NCBI GenBank assembly: GCA_017555965.1
Contig: JAFZFH010000154.1
Location: 1 to 43,196 of the forward strand
Reading direction: 5' to 3'
DNA from: Bacteroidales bacterium
GTDB lineage: Bacteria > Bacteroidota > Bacteroidia > Bacteroidales > UBA932
DNA length: 43,196 nucleotides
In this document: piece after piece, positions 1 to 7,422 of the stretch
Position numbering within the stretch: position 1 is the stretch's first letter
How the letters are laid out: each line of letters begins with the position of its first letter
Program-made: the position numbers and the translations under genes
Notes under the pieces: model-generated
What the model was told of the DNA's origin: nothing
Database searches by the model: none
The model's input: the letters and a program-made list of their open reading frames with translations, nothing else

Positions 1-128
1 AGCGCAAGCGTCGTAACAAGCATGGCTTCCGCGAGCGCATGTCGACTCCTAACGGACGTCGTGTATTGGCAGCTCGCCGTCGTCGCGGCCGCAAGAAATT
101 GACTGTATCATCTGAGGACAGATGGTAA
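1..128 (+). CDS. rpmH: 50S ribosomal protein bL34, 3' end (partial)
   Basis: Reading from base 3 gives the C-terminal 41 residues of bL34, with the hallmark segments [25 protein letters not shown] and GRKKLTV, then TAA at 126-128. The start lies outside the window. bL34 is a small, very basic protein of the large ribosomal subunit. An Arg-rich run near the end and a short acidic tail (SSEDRW) are visible. The gene is followed at once by a rho-independent terminator, so it ends its transcription unit here. The identification is firm because the family sequence is nearly invariant. Confidence 0.95.
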   Translation, partial: RKRRNKHGFRERMSTPNGRRVLAARRRRGRKKLTVSSEDRW

Positions 129-134
129 AAATAG

Positions 135-163
135 AAACCCGACCATTAAGGCCGGGTTTTTTT
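135..163 (+). terminator. Rho-independent terminator after rpmH
   Basis: A 9-bp stem with one mismatch (136-144 with 150-158) and a five-base loop is followed by seven T (157-163). It lies 7 bases after the rpmH stop and immediately before tadA. The tadA start must therefore be downstream of it. Confidence 0.85.
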
Positions 164-174
164 ATTTGAAATAT

Positions 175-612
175 ATGGAACAGGACGAAAAATACATGAA
201 GGACGCCTTGCGCGAAGCGCAGATGGCAGCTCAGGAAGATGAGGTTCCTATAGGAGCAATCATAACCTGCCGCGGACGCATCATCGGAAAAGGCCACAAC
301 ATGACCGAAAGGCTCAATGACCCCACAGCTCATGCGGAAATGATTGCCATCACCGCTGCAACTGAAGCCATGGGTGGTAAATATCTTAACGACTGCACGC
401 TCTATGTGACAGTAGAACCATGTCCGATGTGTGCCGGAGCGCTTGCATGGTCTCAGATCGGACGTGTAGTATACGGAGCATCTGACCCAAAGAGAGGTTT
501 CTCGACGTTCACTCCGTCCCTGATGCATCCTAAAACAGAGGTAGTATCGGGAGTACTCGCAGACGAGTGCTCAAGCCTTGTCACAGAATTCTTCAGAAAC
601 AAGCGCAAATAA
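175..612 (+). CDS. tadA: tRNA-specific adenosine deaminase TadA
   Basis: This zinc-dependent deaminase converts adenosine 34 of tRNA-Arg(ACG) to inosine. The protein of 145 aa has the cytidine/deoxycytidylate deaminase fold signature. The zinc ligand and proton shuttle are HAE (residues 53-55), and the other ligands are the PCPMC motif (82-86), followed by AGAL. Length is usual for TadA. A TTG three codons upstream (166) would also be in frame, but it touches the terminator's T-tract, so the ATG at 175 is preferred. A further ATG at 196 is possible. A guanine deaminase of the same superfamily is the main alternative, but motif spacing and length favour TadA. Confidence 0.9.
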   Translation: MEQDEKYMKDALREAQMAAQEDEVPIGAIITCRGRIIGKGHNMTERLNDPTAHAEMIAITAATEAMGGKYLNDCTLYVTVEPCPMCAGALAWSQIGRVVYGASDPKRGFSTFTPSLMHPKTEVVSGVLADECSSLVTEFFRNKRK

Positions 613-619
613 CTCCGGA

Positions 620-651
620 TTTGCAGAAAAGCAAAAATAGAGTTATCTTTG
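620..651 (+). promoter_or_regulatory. Bacteroidota-type promoter of tRNA-Gln
   Basis: TTTG at 620-623 and TATCTTTG at 644-651 are separated by 20 bases. This matches the phylum consensus (TTTG, about 20 bases, TAnnTTTG). It ends 10 bases before the mature tRNA, so the primary transcript has a very short 5' leader. Confidence 0.75.
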
Positions 652-661
652 CCGATGGAAT

Positions 662-732
662 TGAGATATGGTGTAATGGTAGCACTACAGATTTTGGTTC
701 TGTCTGTCAAGGTTCGAATCCTTGTATCTCAA
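662..732 (+). tRNA. tRNA-Gln (anticodon TTG)
   Basis: Acceptor arms TGAGATA (662-668) and TATCTCA (725-731) pair perfectly, with discriminator A at 732. The anticodon arm ACAGA/TCTGT holds the loop TTTTGGT, giving anticodon TTG. The T-loop GGTTCGAATCC is canonical. CCA is not encoded. Confidence 0.95.
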
Positions 733-740
733 CCTGAACA

Positions 741-766
741 AAAAGGCGGTCAGATGACCGCCTTTT
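741..766 (+). terminator. Terminator-like hairpin after tRNA-Gln
   Basis: A perfect 12-bp stem (741-752 with 755-766), counting terminal A-T pairs, whose core is GGCGGTCA/TGACCGCC. The tract AAAA before and TTTT after make it usable in both directions. It lies 8 bases after the tRNA. It is the first of four stacked hairpins. Confidence 0.7.
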
Positions 767-825
767 AAAATAAACATCGGTCAGATGAGAGCTTGCTCTC
801 AATCAGACCGATGTTTATTTTAAAA
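763..825. repeat. Long imperfect palindrome, second hairpin of the stack
   Basis: The arms 763-792 and 795-825 are near-perfect reverse complements over about 30 bases, with a two-base centre between GAGAGC and GCTCTC. The outer portion TAAACATCGGTC pairs with GACCGATGTTTA. It is far longer than an ordinary terminator stem. It shares CGGTCAGATGA (747-757 and 778-788) with the preceding hairpin. T and A tracts at both ends could allow bidirectional termination. Confidence 0.7.
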
Positions 826-850
826 AGATGTTCGCAGAACATCGACTTTT
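822..850 (-). terminator. Third hairpin of the stack, minus-strand terminator
   Basis: GATGTTC (827-833), loop GCA, GAACATC (837-843). On the minus strand the stem is followed by TTTTT (822-826). With the hairpin at 870-893 it could end transcription from the lipoprotein gene at 902-1630. Confidence 0.6.
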
Positions 851-867
851 GTTCAGCAGTGCCCCCG

Positions 868-895
868 CGGCAGCGGAAAAGGATAGCGCGAAGCG
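868..895 (-). terminator. Fourth hairpin, terminator of the lipoprotein gene
   Basis: On the minus strand, just after the TAA stop, GGAT-tc-CGC-ttc-GCG-ct-ATCC forms an interrupted stem followed by TTTT. The distance to the stop codon (under 10 bases) suits an intrinsic terminator, although the stem is weak. Confidence 0.5.
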
Positions 896-901
896 GAATC
901 C

Positions 902-1630
902 TTATTTCAGCAGTGCCCTAAGATCCTCCCAAGGGACATCCACATGCACAATCCCTATCACATACGGTCCGATCTCATACCTACCATATATATAGGTAAC
1001 ACCTGAAGGAGTCACATAAAAATTACCGTTGGGCTCTATAGTCTTCACAAACAACATTTCATAAACATCGTCCCCAGCCGATTCAGGCAGTCTTGCAGTC
1101 AGAATCCTGGAAAGTTCCTCCTCATACCCCTCTACAAAAAGATCTGACTCCATCACGCGTGACCCATCCTTAAGATTATAGGTCAATCCGTTCTCATAAT
1201 CGATTCCATGGGCACCCCCGGTATACTCATATCTATACAACAGATAACTCTGAATGTCCCCATATGGTTCCAGGAACCTGCCATCAATCATCTCATCCCA
1301 TGAAAAAATGAATCCTTCATTATATTCCCTATACCTATTCACCAGAGTATCAATATAGGTACCGACTGACGTATCGATATCTGCTGATCCGTCCTGCTCT
1401 CCGAAAGCCTCAGACGCAATATCATTTCTGATATTATCCAGCACTTCCGAACGTAAACCCTCTTCAGGCCATTCAAGCGTGACATCTACCTTGAGAGAAT
1501 CTGCACCTCCCTCCTCGTATGCAACTGAACACGACTGCCTGACTTCCACAACGACCAGACCGGACCTATGGCAAGAAACCACAGCGGACACACAGCAAAG
1601 TAATCCGAAAAAATAAGATGTAATTCTCAT
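902..1630 (-). CDS. DUF3298/RsiV-like lipoprotein
   Basis: A 242-aa lipoprotein precursor. The signal peptide ends in a lipobox with Cys20 (VVSC), so the protein should be anchored in a membrane on the outer side of the cytoplasmic membrane. The segment YTGGAHG is the hallmark of the DUF3298 (RsiV C-terminal) fold. It is preceded by a domain resembling DUF4163. Homologues elsewhere sense lysozyme or have no known role, so no specific function is claimed. An in-frame TTG two codons upstream is less likely than the ATG chosen. It stands alone between two terminators and is probably monocistronic. Confidence 0.75.
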   Translation of the reverse strand: MRITSYFFGLLCCVSAVVSCHRSGLVVVEVRQSCSVAYEEGGADSLKVDVTLEWPEEGLRSEVLDNIRNDIASEAFGEQDGSADIDTSVGTYIDTLVNRYREYNEGFIFSWDEMIDGRFLEPYGDIQSYLLYRYEYTGGAHGIDYENGLTYNLKDGSRVMESDLFVEGYEEELSRILTARLPESAGDDVYEMLFVKTIEPNGNFYVTPSGVTYIYGRYEIGPYVIGIVHVDVPWEDLRALLK

Positions 1631-1643
1631 AAGCAAAGCAATT

Positions 1644-1676
1644 AAAAAATGGCCACCATCAAAGATGGGGCCATTT
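1644..1676 (-). terminator. Terminator of the fumarase gene
   Basis: An interrupted stem (AAATGGCC / GGCCATTT outside, CCATC / GATGG inside, AAA loop) is followed on the minus strand by six T. It lies about 20 bases after the fumarase stop codon at 1697. Confidence 0.85.
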
Positions 1677-1696
1677 CAGATCTTGAAGTGAATTTA

Positions 1697-3319
1697 TTAG
1701 AGTCCGAGCTTCTTGAAGAAGTCGTTACCCTTGTCATCAACGAGGATGAATGCAGGGAAGTCTTCAACGCGGATCTTCCAGATTGCCTCCATTCCAAGTT
1801 CAGGGTACTCAACACACTCGATGCTCTTGATGTTGTTCTGAGCAAGGATAGCTGCAGGACCACCGATTGAACCGAGATAGAATCCGCCGTACTTGTTACA
1901 TGCGTCAGTCACGCACTGGGCACGGTTACCCTTTGCAAGCATGATCATGCTTCCGCCGTGGCTCTGGAAAAGGTCAACATATGAGTCCATACGACCAGCG
2001 GTAGTAGGTCCCATTGAACCACATGCCATTCCTGCAGGAGTCTTAGCTGGACCAGCATAGTAGATTGGGTGATCCTTAAGATACTGTGGCATCTCCTCAC
2101 CTCTGTCAAGGCGCTCCTTGATCTTTGCGTGTGCGATGTCACGACCTACGATGATTGTACCGTTAAGGCTGAGACGTGTAGATACCGGATACTTTGAAAG
2201 CTCCTTAAGAATCTCAGACATAGGCTGATCGAGGTTGATCTTAACTGCCTCGCCCTCGCCTGCCTGGCGGAGTTCCTCAGGGATGAGACGTGCAGGATTG
2301 TCATCGAGCTTCTCGATCCAGATACCGTCCTTATTGATCTTAGTCTTGATGTTTCGGTCAGCAGAGCAGCTTACTCCGAGTCCTACAGGGCAGCTTGCAC
2401 CGTGGCGTGGAAGACGGATGATGCGTACATCGTGAGCGAAATACTTACCTCCGAACTGTGCACCGAGTCCGATCTTGTGTGCCTCCTCGAGAACGAGCTT
2501 CTCAAGCTCTACATCACGGAACGCACGACCTGTCTCGTCACCTGTTGTAGGAAGATTGTCGTAATACTTGCAAGAGGCGAGCTTCACTGTGAGAAGGTTT
2601 CTCTCAGCAGAAGTACCACCAATCACGAAGGCGATGTGATATGGAGGACATGCAGCTGTTCCGAGAGTCTTCATCTTTGCAACGAGGAACGGAACGAGAG
2701 TCTGCGGGTTAAGGATAGCCTTAGTCTCCTGATAGAGGTATGTCTTGTTTGCAGAACCACCACCCTTAGTCACGCAAAGGAAGTGATACTCAGCACCATG
2801 ACCAGCCTCGATATCGATCTGAGCAGGAAGGTTGCACTTTGTATTGACCTCATCATACATGTTGAGAGGTGCATTCTGTGAATAACGGAGGTTCTCCTCA
2901 GTATATGTCTTGTAGACACCGAGTGAAAGTGCCTCTTCGTCGCTGTAACCTGTCCATACCTGCTGACCCTTCTCACCGTGGATGATTGCAGTACCTGTAT
3001 CCTGGCAGAAAGGAAGCTTACCCTTGCATGCAACTTCTGCATTGCGGAGGAAAGTAAGGGCAACATACTTGTCGTTCTCGGATGCTTCAGGATCGTGAAG
3101 AATCTTTGCCACCATCTCATTGTGCTCAGGACGGAGCATGAATGAAACATCACGGAAAGCAGTGTTTGCCATCACTGTAAGACCCTCCTTTGCAATCTTG
3201 AGAATCTCATTTCCCTCAAATTCGCCAGTGCTTACATACTGCTCTGAACCAGGGATCTTGTAGTATTCAGTCTTGTCCTCGCCAAGCTGAAACATTGGTG
3301 CATATTTAAAATCTGCCAT
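1697..3319 (-). CDS. fumB: Class I fumarate hydratase (iron-sulfur)
   Basis: The protein of 540 aa interconverts fumarate and malate in the TCA cycle and fumarate respiration. It belongs to the oxygen-sensitive [4Fe-4S] class I family, with both the N-terminal and C-terminal (beta) domains fused as in E. coli FumA/FumB. Likely cluster cysteines are in [10 protein letters not shown] (Cys105), GTAACPPYH and GVSCSADRN. The C-terminal domain has [11 protein letters not shown] and AKGNR. Start ATG, full length. It has its own -7 box upstream and a terminator downstream, so it is monocistronic. Gene symbols fumA and fumB cannot be told apart here. Confidence 0.93.
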   Translation of the reverse strand: MADFKYAPMFQLGEDKTEYYKIPGSEQYVSTGEFEGNEILKIAKEGLTVMANTAFRDVSFMLRPEHNEMVAKILHDPEASENDKYVALTFLRNAEVACKGKLPFCQDTGTAIIHGEKGQQVWTGYSDEEALSLGVYKTYTEENLRYSQNAPLNMYDEVNTKCNLPAQIDIEAGHGAEYHFLCVTKGGGSANKTYLYQETKAILNPQTLVPFLVAKMKTLGTAACPPYHIAFVIGGTSAERNLLTVKLASCKYYDNLPTTGDETGRAFRDVELEKLVLEEAHKIGLGAQFGGKYFAHDVRIIRLPRHGASCPVGLGVSCSADRNIKTKINKDGIWIEKLDDNPARLIPEELRQAGEGEAVKINLDQPMSEILKELSKYPVSTRLSLNGTIIVGRDIAHAKIKERLDRGEEMPQYLKDHPIYYAGPAKTPAGMACGSMGPTTAGRMDSYVDLFQSHGGSMIMLAKGNRAQCVTDACNKYGGFYLGSIGGPAAILAQNNIKSIECVEYPELGMEAIWKIRVEDFPAFILVDDKGNDFFKKLGL

Positions 3320-3358
3320 TTTGTATAATAATTAGTTTATATTTCGAATCGAATCATG

Positions 3359-3366
3359 CAAATGTA
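3359..3366 (-). promoter_or_regulatory. -7 box upstream of the fumarase gene
   Basis: TACATTTG on the minus strand fits TAnnTTTG and lies 39 bases before the ATG. A clear -33 TTTG is not seen at the usual distance (nearest is GTTTTC), so the call rests on the -7 element. Confidence 0.5.
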
Positions 3367-3401
3367 GCAATTATAAACGAGAAAACTCCGGGTTACCCTG
3401 T

Positions 3402-4460
3402 TTATCCCATAAGGAAAACCTTCATGAAGTCGTTCAGGTCGCCATCAAGCACGCCCTGAGTATCTGAAGTCTCATGACCGGTACGGAGGTCCTTGACCAT
3501 CTTGTACGGATGGAGGACATAGCTTCGTATCTGTGAACCCCACTCGATCTTCTTTTTCTGCCCCTCAAGTTCAGCCTGCTTTTCCTGACGTTTCTTGAGC
3601 TCTATATCGTACAGACGCGATTTCAGGATTCGGAGGGCATTCTGCCTGTTATCCAGCTGCGAACGCGTCTCCGTATTCTCAACTACAATTCCTGAAGGGA
3701 TATGCTTTACACGGACACCGGTCTCTACCTTATTCACATTCTGTCCGCCGGCACCGCTCGAACGGTAGGTATCCCATTCAAGGTCACCCGGATTGATCTC
3801 AATCTCTATCGTATCATCGACAAGCGGATACACAAAGACTGACGAGAATGTCGTCTGACGTTTGCCCTGGGCATTGAACGGCGAGATTCGTACCAGACGA
3901 TGGACGCCACTTTCCGCCTTGAGATAGCCGAATGCATAGTCTCCCTCAACCTGCATGGTAACCGACTTGATTCCGGCATCCTCGCCTTCAAGTTCGTCAG
4001 TGACAGTGACCTTGTATCCGTTTCTTTCCGCCCAACGTATGTACATACGCATAAGCATGGCAGACCAGTCATTCGCTTCTGTTCCACCGGCACCTGAGTT
4101 GATGGTAAGCACTGCTCCAAGGTTATCACCCTCTTCTCCGAGCATATTACGAAGTTCCAGAGCCTCCACCTCATTGAGAGCGGCCTCGTATGCCTGATCG
4201 ATGTCATCATCCTCAAGTTCCATAAGGACATTGAGATCCTCCACCGCAGACAACGCCTTCTCATACCCTGTCACCCAAAACTTCACGCCAGAAAGTTCCT
4301 TAAGAAACTTTTCCGCAGCCTTCGGGTCATCCCAGAAGTCCGGAGCAAGGGTTCTCTGTGTCTTCTCCTCCACTTCAGCACGCTTCTCCTCCACGCAAAT
4401 GCATCTGCCTAGCGTTTCAACCCTCTGCTGAAGTTCCTTTATCTGTTCGTTATTTATCAT
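3402..4460 (-). CDS. prfB: Peptide chain release factor 2
   Basis: RF2 reads UGA and UAA stop codons and triggers peptide release. The 352-aa protein has the SPF anticodon-like tripeptide (residues 193-195), which separates RF2 from RF1, and the catalytic GGQ (238-240) in SSGAGGQNVNK. The whole protein is one uninterrupted frame: the region where most bacteria carry the CUU-UGA-C programmed frameshift reads LGRCICVEEKR with no in-frame TGA. Its own stop is TAA. It has a good promoter inside the 3' end of asnA. Confidence 0.95.
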   Translation of the reverse strand: MINNEQIKELQQRVETLGRCICVEEKRAEVEEKTQRTLAPDFWDDPKAAEKFLKELSGVKFWVTGYEKALSAVEDLNVLMELEDDDIDQAYEAALNEVEALELRNMLGEEGDNLGAVLTINSGAGGTEANDWSAMLMRMYIRWAERNGYKVTVTDELEGEDAGIKSVTMQVEGDYAFGYLKAESGVHRLVRISPFNAQGKRQTTFSSVFVYPLVDDTIEIEINPGDLEWDTYRSSGAGGQNVNKVETGVRVKHIPSGIVVENTETRSQLDNRQNALRILKSRLYDIELKKRQEKQAELEGQKKKIEWGSQIRSYVLHPYKMVKDLRTGHETSDTQGVLDGDLNDFMKVFLMG

Positions 4461-4479
4461 TGCAATATCTTAAATCACG

Positions 4480-4509
4480 CAAATATAATCAATATTTACA
4501 CAAGGTCAA
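4480..4509 (-). promoter_or_regulatory. Promoter of prfB
   Basis: On the minus strand, TTG (4507-4509), 19 bases, then TATATTTG (4480-4487), which is an exact TAnnTTTG. It ends 19 bases before the prfB ATG and overlaps the end of asnA, so prfB can be made independently of asnA. Confidence 0.6.
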
Positions 4510-5533
4510 TCCCGGCCCGGGCACATCTTTCCCTCATTTCTTCAGGCCACAAACTGCTCTGAATTTCGCCGATATGAGCCTTGCGAAGAAGGTACATGCA
4601 AAGACGGGACTGTCCGATACCGCCGCCGATTGTAAGAGGCAATTTTCCCTCGAGCAGCATCTTATGATACATCAGCTCCGACTTGCCTTCCTCACCCCTG
4701 AGCGACAGCTGTCTTCTCAAGGCCTCTGAATCAACTCTTATACCCATACTGGAGACTTCGAAAGCATTTTCAAGTATAGGGTTCCAGAGCAGCAGGTCAC
4801 CGTTCAAGCCACAATATCCGTCTTCATTGACAGTCGTCCAGTCATCATAGTCAGCAGCACGGCCGTCGTGCGGATTTCCGTCCGAAAGAGGGGCTCCGAT
4901 ACCGATGATGAACACTGCCTTATGTTCCTTGACCACAGCATCTTCCCTCTCCTTTGGAGACAGATCCGGATACATCTGCAGCAGCTGCTCCGCATGGATG
5001 AAGAAGATTTCTTCCGGAAGCATCGGTTCAATCTGAGGAAACTCCACATAGAGTTTGTTTTCAGTAACCTTTATGGCTTCATATATCCTGCGCACTGTCT
5101 TCTTCAGAAACGCCAGATTTCGCTGCTCGTGGCCGATGACCTTTTCCCAATCCCATTGATCGACATAGATGGAATGGATATTATCCAGTTCCTCTTCCGG
5201 ACGAAGCGCATTCATATCCGTATATATGCCCCTTCCTTCAGGGACACACATCTGAGCCAGCTTCATCCTCTTCCATTTGGCAAGAGAATGTACGACCTCA
5301 GCCTTCTTTCCATCCATATCCTTCACAGGGAAAGATACAGGACTTTCAACTCCATTCAGATCGTCATTAAGACCTACACCGCTGAGGACCACCATCGGAG
5401 CGGTCACTCTCAGCAAAGCCAGCTGAGCAGACAGATTGTCCTGGAACATATCCTTGACAGCCTTGATCGCTTTCTCGGTATTCTCGACGCCGCCTAATAT
5501 ATTTTTATACCCATTGGGAATTATCAGAGCCAT
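4496..5533 (-). CDS. asnA: Aspartate-ammonia ligase (asparagine synthetase A)
   Basis: AsnA makes asparagine from aspartate, ammonia and ATP. The fold is that of class II aminoacyl-tRNA synthetases. The 345-aa protein shows the family segments SYxxQ-type N-terminal region, WDWEKVIGHEQRNL, YDDWT, GLNGDLL and the C-terminal GGGIGQSRLCM (motif 3-like ATP site). Upstream in-frame codons (to 5596) would add 21 residues rich in Tyr and Ile that overlap the promoter, so ATG 5533 giving MALIIPNGYK is chosen. It is divergent from murI with a shared 68-base control region. Confidence 0.93.
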   Translation of the reverse strand: MALIIPNGYKNILGGVENTEKAIKAVKDMFQDNLSAQLALLRVTAPMVVLSGVGLNDDLNGVESPVSFPVKDMDGKKAEVVHSLAKWKRMKLAQMCVPEGRGIYTDMNALRPEEELDNIHSIYVDQWDWEKVIGHEQRNLAFLKKTVRRIYEAIKVTENKLYVEFPQIEPMLPEEIFFIHAEQLLQMYPDLSPKEREDAVVKEHKAVFIIGIGAPLSDGNPHDGRAADYDDWTTVNEDGYCGLNGDLLLWNPILENAFEVSSMGIRVDSEALRRQLSLRGEEGKSELMYHKMLLEGKLPLTIGGGIGQSRLCMYLLRKAHIGEIQSSLWPEEMRERCARAGIDLV

Positions 5534-5553
5534 AAGATACAGTTTAATCCATA

Positions 5554-5561
5554 CAAAAATA
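5554..5561 (-). promoter_or_regulatory. -7 box of asnA
   Basis: TATTTTTG on the minus strand matches TAnnTTTG, 20 bases before the asnA ATG. No clear -33 element is seen. Confidence 0.45.
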
Positions 5562-5573
5562 CGAAAATTTAAG

Positions 5574-5581
5574 TATATTTG
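5574..5581 (+). promoter_or_regulatory. -7 box of murI
   Basis: TATATTTG matches TAnnTTTG, 20 bases before the murI ATG. It is placed back to back with the asnA box, so the two promoters share about 30 bases and may influence each other. Confidence 0.5.
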
Positions 5582-5601
5582 TGTGATATAACACAAAGCA
5601 G

Positions 5602-6342
5602 ATGATAGGAATCTTTGACTCAGGAGTCGGCGGTCTGTCTGTCTTCAGAGAAATACATAAGATCCTCCCTGACGAGAGGTTCATATATTATTCCGACAAC
5701 GCCCATTGTCCATATGGGGAGAAGTCGCGTGAATATATAATCGACAGAGCACGGACCATCACGTCATTTCTGATAAGCCAGGGAGCAGACATCATCGTCG
5801 TAGCATGTAACACAGCCACAGCAGCAGCAATCAGTACATTGAGAAAAGAATTCCCTATCCCGTTCATCGGTATGGAACCGGCAGTAAAGCCGGCAGCTCA
5901 GGCAACAAAGACCGGAGTAGTCGGAGTACTCGCAACTGCAGGCACATTGAAGGCGACCAAATATATCGACACCAGAGAAAAATGGGCTCAGAACGTAAAA
6001 ATCGTCGAGCACATTGGTCAGGGCTTCGTCGAACTGGTTGAAAACGGAAAGATCACCGGCCCGGAAGCTGAAGAAGTGACATCGAGAAGTGTTAAGCCTC
6101 TTGTAGATGCCGGCGCTGACACAATCGTCCTGGGATGCACACACTATCCGTTCCTTGCTGACACAATCCTTAAGGTAACAGGAAAACATGTCACACTTAT
6201 TGATCCGGCTCCGGCTGTCGCAAAACACCTGCTTGAAGTAATGACAGAGAACGACCTTATCCATACGGACGGGTTCAGCATGGATCTGCATTCTTCCGGA
6301 GACGGCACCACACTCGCAAACACTTATAACAATCTGATTTAA
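5602..6342 (+). CDS. murI: Glutamate racemase
   Basis: MurI converts L-glutamate to the D-glutamate used in peptidoglycan stem peptides. It is a cofactor-independent two-base racemase. The catalytic cysteines are Cys69 in VACNTA and Cys179 in LGCTHYP. The N-terminal FDSGVGGLSV and the substrate-site SDNAHCPYGEKS are also present. At 246 aa it is slightly short of the usual 260-285 but complete. Four bases separate it from the deacetylase gene, so the two are probably cotranscribed. Confidence 0.95.
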   Translation: MIGIFDSGVGGLSVFREIHKILPDERFIYYSDNAHCPYGEKSREYIIDRARTITSFLISQGADIIVVACNTATAAAISTLRKEFPIPFIGMEPAVKPAAQATKTGVVGVLATAGTLKATKYIDTREKWAQNVKIVEHIGQGFVELVENGKITGPEAEEVTSRSVKPLVDAGADTIVLGCTHYPFLADTILKVTGKHVTLIDPAPAVAKHLLEVMTENDLIHTDGFSMDLHSSGDGTTLANTYNNLI

Positions 6343-6346
6343 TAAT

Positions 6347-7294
6347 ATGAAAAAACTCATCATGATGACATCCATGGCAGTAGCAATAGGGTGCTCGGCA
6401 AACATCACTCCAGAGGACGTGAAAGTCGCTGATTACAAAGACGGAAAGGAATGTGCAGTAAGCCTTACCTTCGACGATTCGATGAAGGAGCACTATACGA
6501 TTGTGGCTCCGGAACTTGAAAAGAGAGGTTTCAGAGGCACATTCTGGATGGTAGGTGCCTGGATGCCTGCAGTAGCGGAAGCTGACACCACCCACTTTAC
6601 ATGGGAAGAGGCAAAGGAAATGTCCGACAACGGACATGAAATGTCGAACCATACATGGAGTCATCCATATATGACAATGCTCTCCGACGAGGATCTGTAC
6701 AATGAAATCAAGAAAAACGACGATGCGATCCTCGCGAACATCGGAAAGCCTTCTACAACTTTCTGCTTTCCATACAACGCATTCAACGAGAAGGTTATCG
6801 CAGCAGCAATGGAAGGAAGAGTCGGAGCACGTCTGAAGGAATTCTGGCTCGGCGGACAGAACTCCCCTAAGGAGTATCTTACAAAGACAGTCGAGGATGC
6901 TCTCGCATCAGGTTCATGGATTGCAGGAATGACACACGGCATCAACTACGGATATGACTGCTACTCGGATCCTACAGAGTTCACGGACTTCCTTGACTAT
7001 GTCAAATCTCTGGAAGACCGCATCTGGGTGGGCACATTCCGCGATGTAGCAGCTTACACATCGGTTGCAAAGGATGTTACCCTTTCAGTGACTCCTGCAG
7101 ACAAGGGTATCACTGTGGTTCCGCAGACAGGTCTTGACAAAGCTCTTTATGAGACCGCCCTCACTATGGAGGTTGCTGTAGGAGGCAAGAAAATAAAGGC
7201 AGAACAGGATGGCAAGGCTCTTGAGGTTTCATATAAGAACGACAAGGCATATTTCTCATTCTGTCCTTTCGGAGGCGCAATAAGCATCAGATAA
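6347..7294 (+). CDS. Polysaccharide deacetylase (NodB domain) lipoprotein
   Basis: A 315-aa protein with a lipoprotein signal (Cys16 in AIGC). The NodB/CE4 domain shows motif 1 SLTFDDS (Asp43, Asp44) and motif 2 HTWSHP (His102, His106 as metal ligands). Later motifs include CFPYNAFN and MTHGI. The family removes N-acetyl groups from sugars such as GlcNAc in peptidoglycan or surface glycans. About 80 C-terminal residues after the CE4 domain look like a beta-sandwich tail. Cotranscription with murI suggests a cell-wall role, but the substrate is not shown by the sequence. Confidence 0.82.
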   Translation: MKKLIMMTSMAVAIGCSANITPEDVKVADYKDGKECAVSLTFDDSMKEHYTIVAPELEKRGFRGTFWMVGAWMPAVAEADTTHFTWEEAKEMSDNGHEMSNHTWSHPYMTMLSDEDLYNEIKKNDDAILANIGKPSTTFCFPYNAFNEKVIAAAMEGRVGARLKEFWLGGQNSPKEYLTKTVEDALASGSWIAGMTHGINYGYDCYSDPTEFTDFLDYVKSLEDRIWVGTFRDVAAYTSVAKDVTLSVTPADKGITVVPQTGLDKALYETALTMEVAVGGKKIKAEQDGKALEVSYKNDKAYFSFCPFGGAISIR

Positions 7295-7310
7295 GGTAAC
7301 GTCATACCAT

Positions 7311-7410
7311 AAAGCAGACCGACAGTTTGTTCCGTGACCCTCACACTACGTGGATCCTTCCCCTATCCGGGGGTTGGCATGTCACTCTTAACAAACTGTC
7401 GGTCTGCTTT
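7311..7410. repeat. Large inverted repeat with structured loop between convergent genes
   Basis: Two perfect 21-base arms (7311-7331 and 7390-7410) flank a 58-base centre. The pairing extends a few bases outward with one bulged T. The centre can fold further: GTGAC (7334-7338) with GTCAC (7381-7385), and CCCC with GGGG around TATCC. T-runs on each side would allow termination in both directions, and convergent operons end on either side. The arms and the internal structure are much larger than a simple terminator. It may be a structured RNA or a small repeat element. Confidence 0.7.
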
Positions 7411-7422
7411 TATGTTTGCCAG

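Noticed and set aside
3402-4460. RF2 programmed frameshift
   Set aside because: No TGA in frame, no CTT-TGA-C site and a full-length ORF from the ATG.
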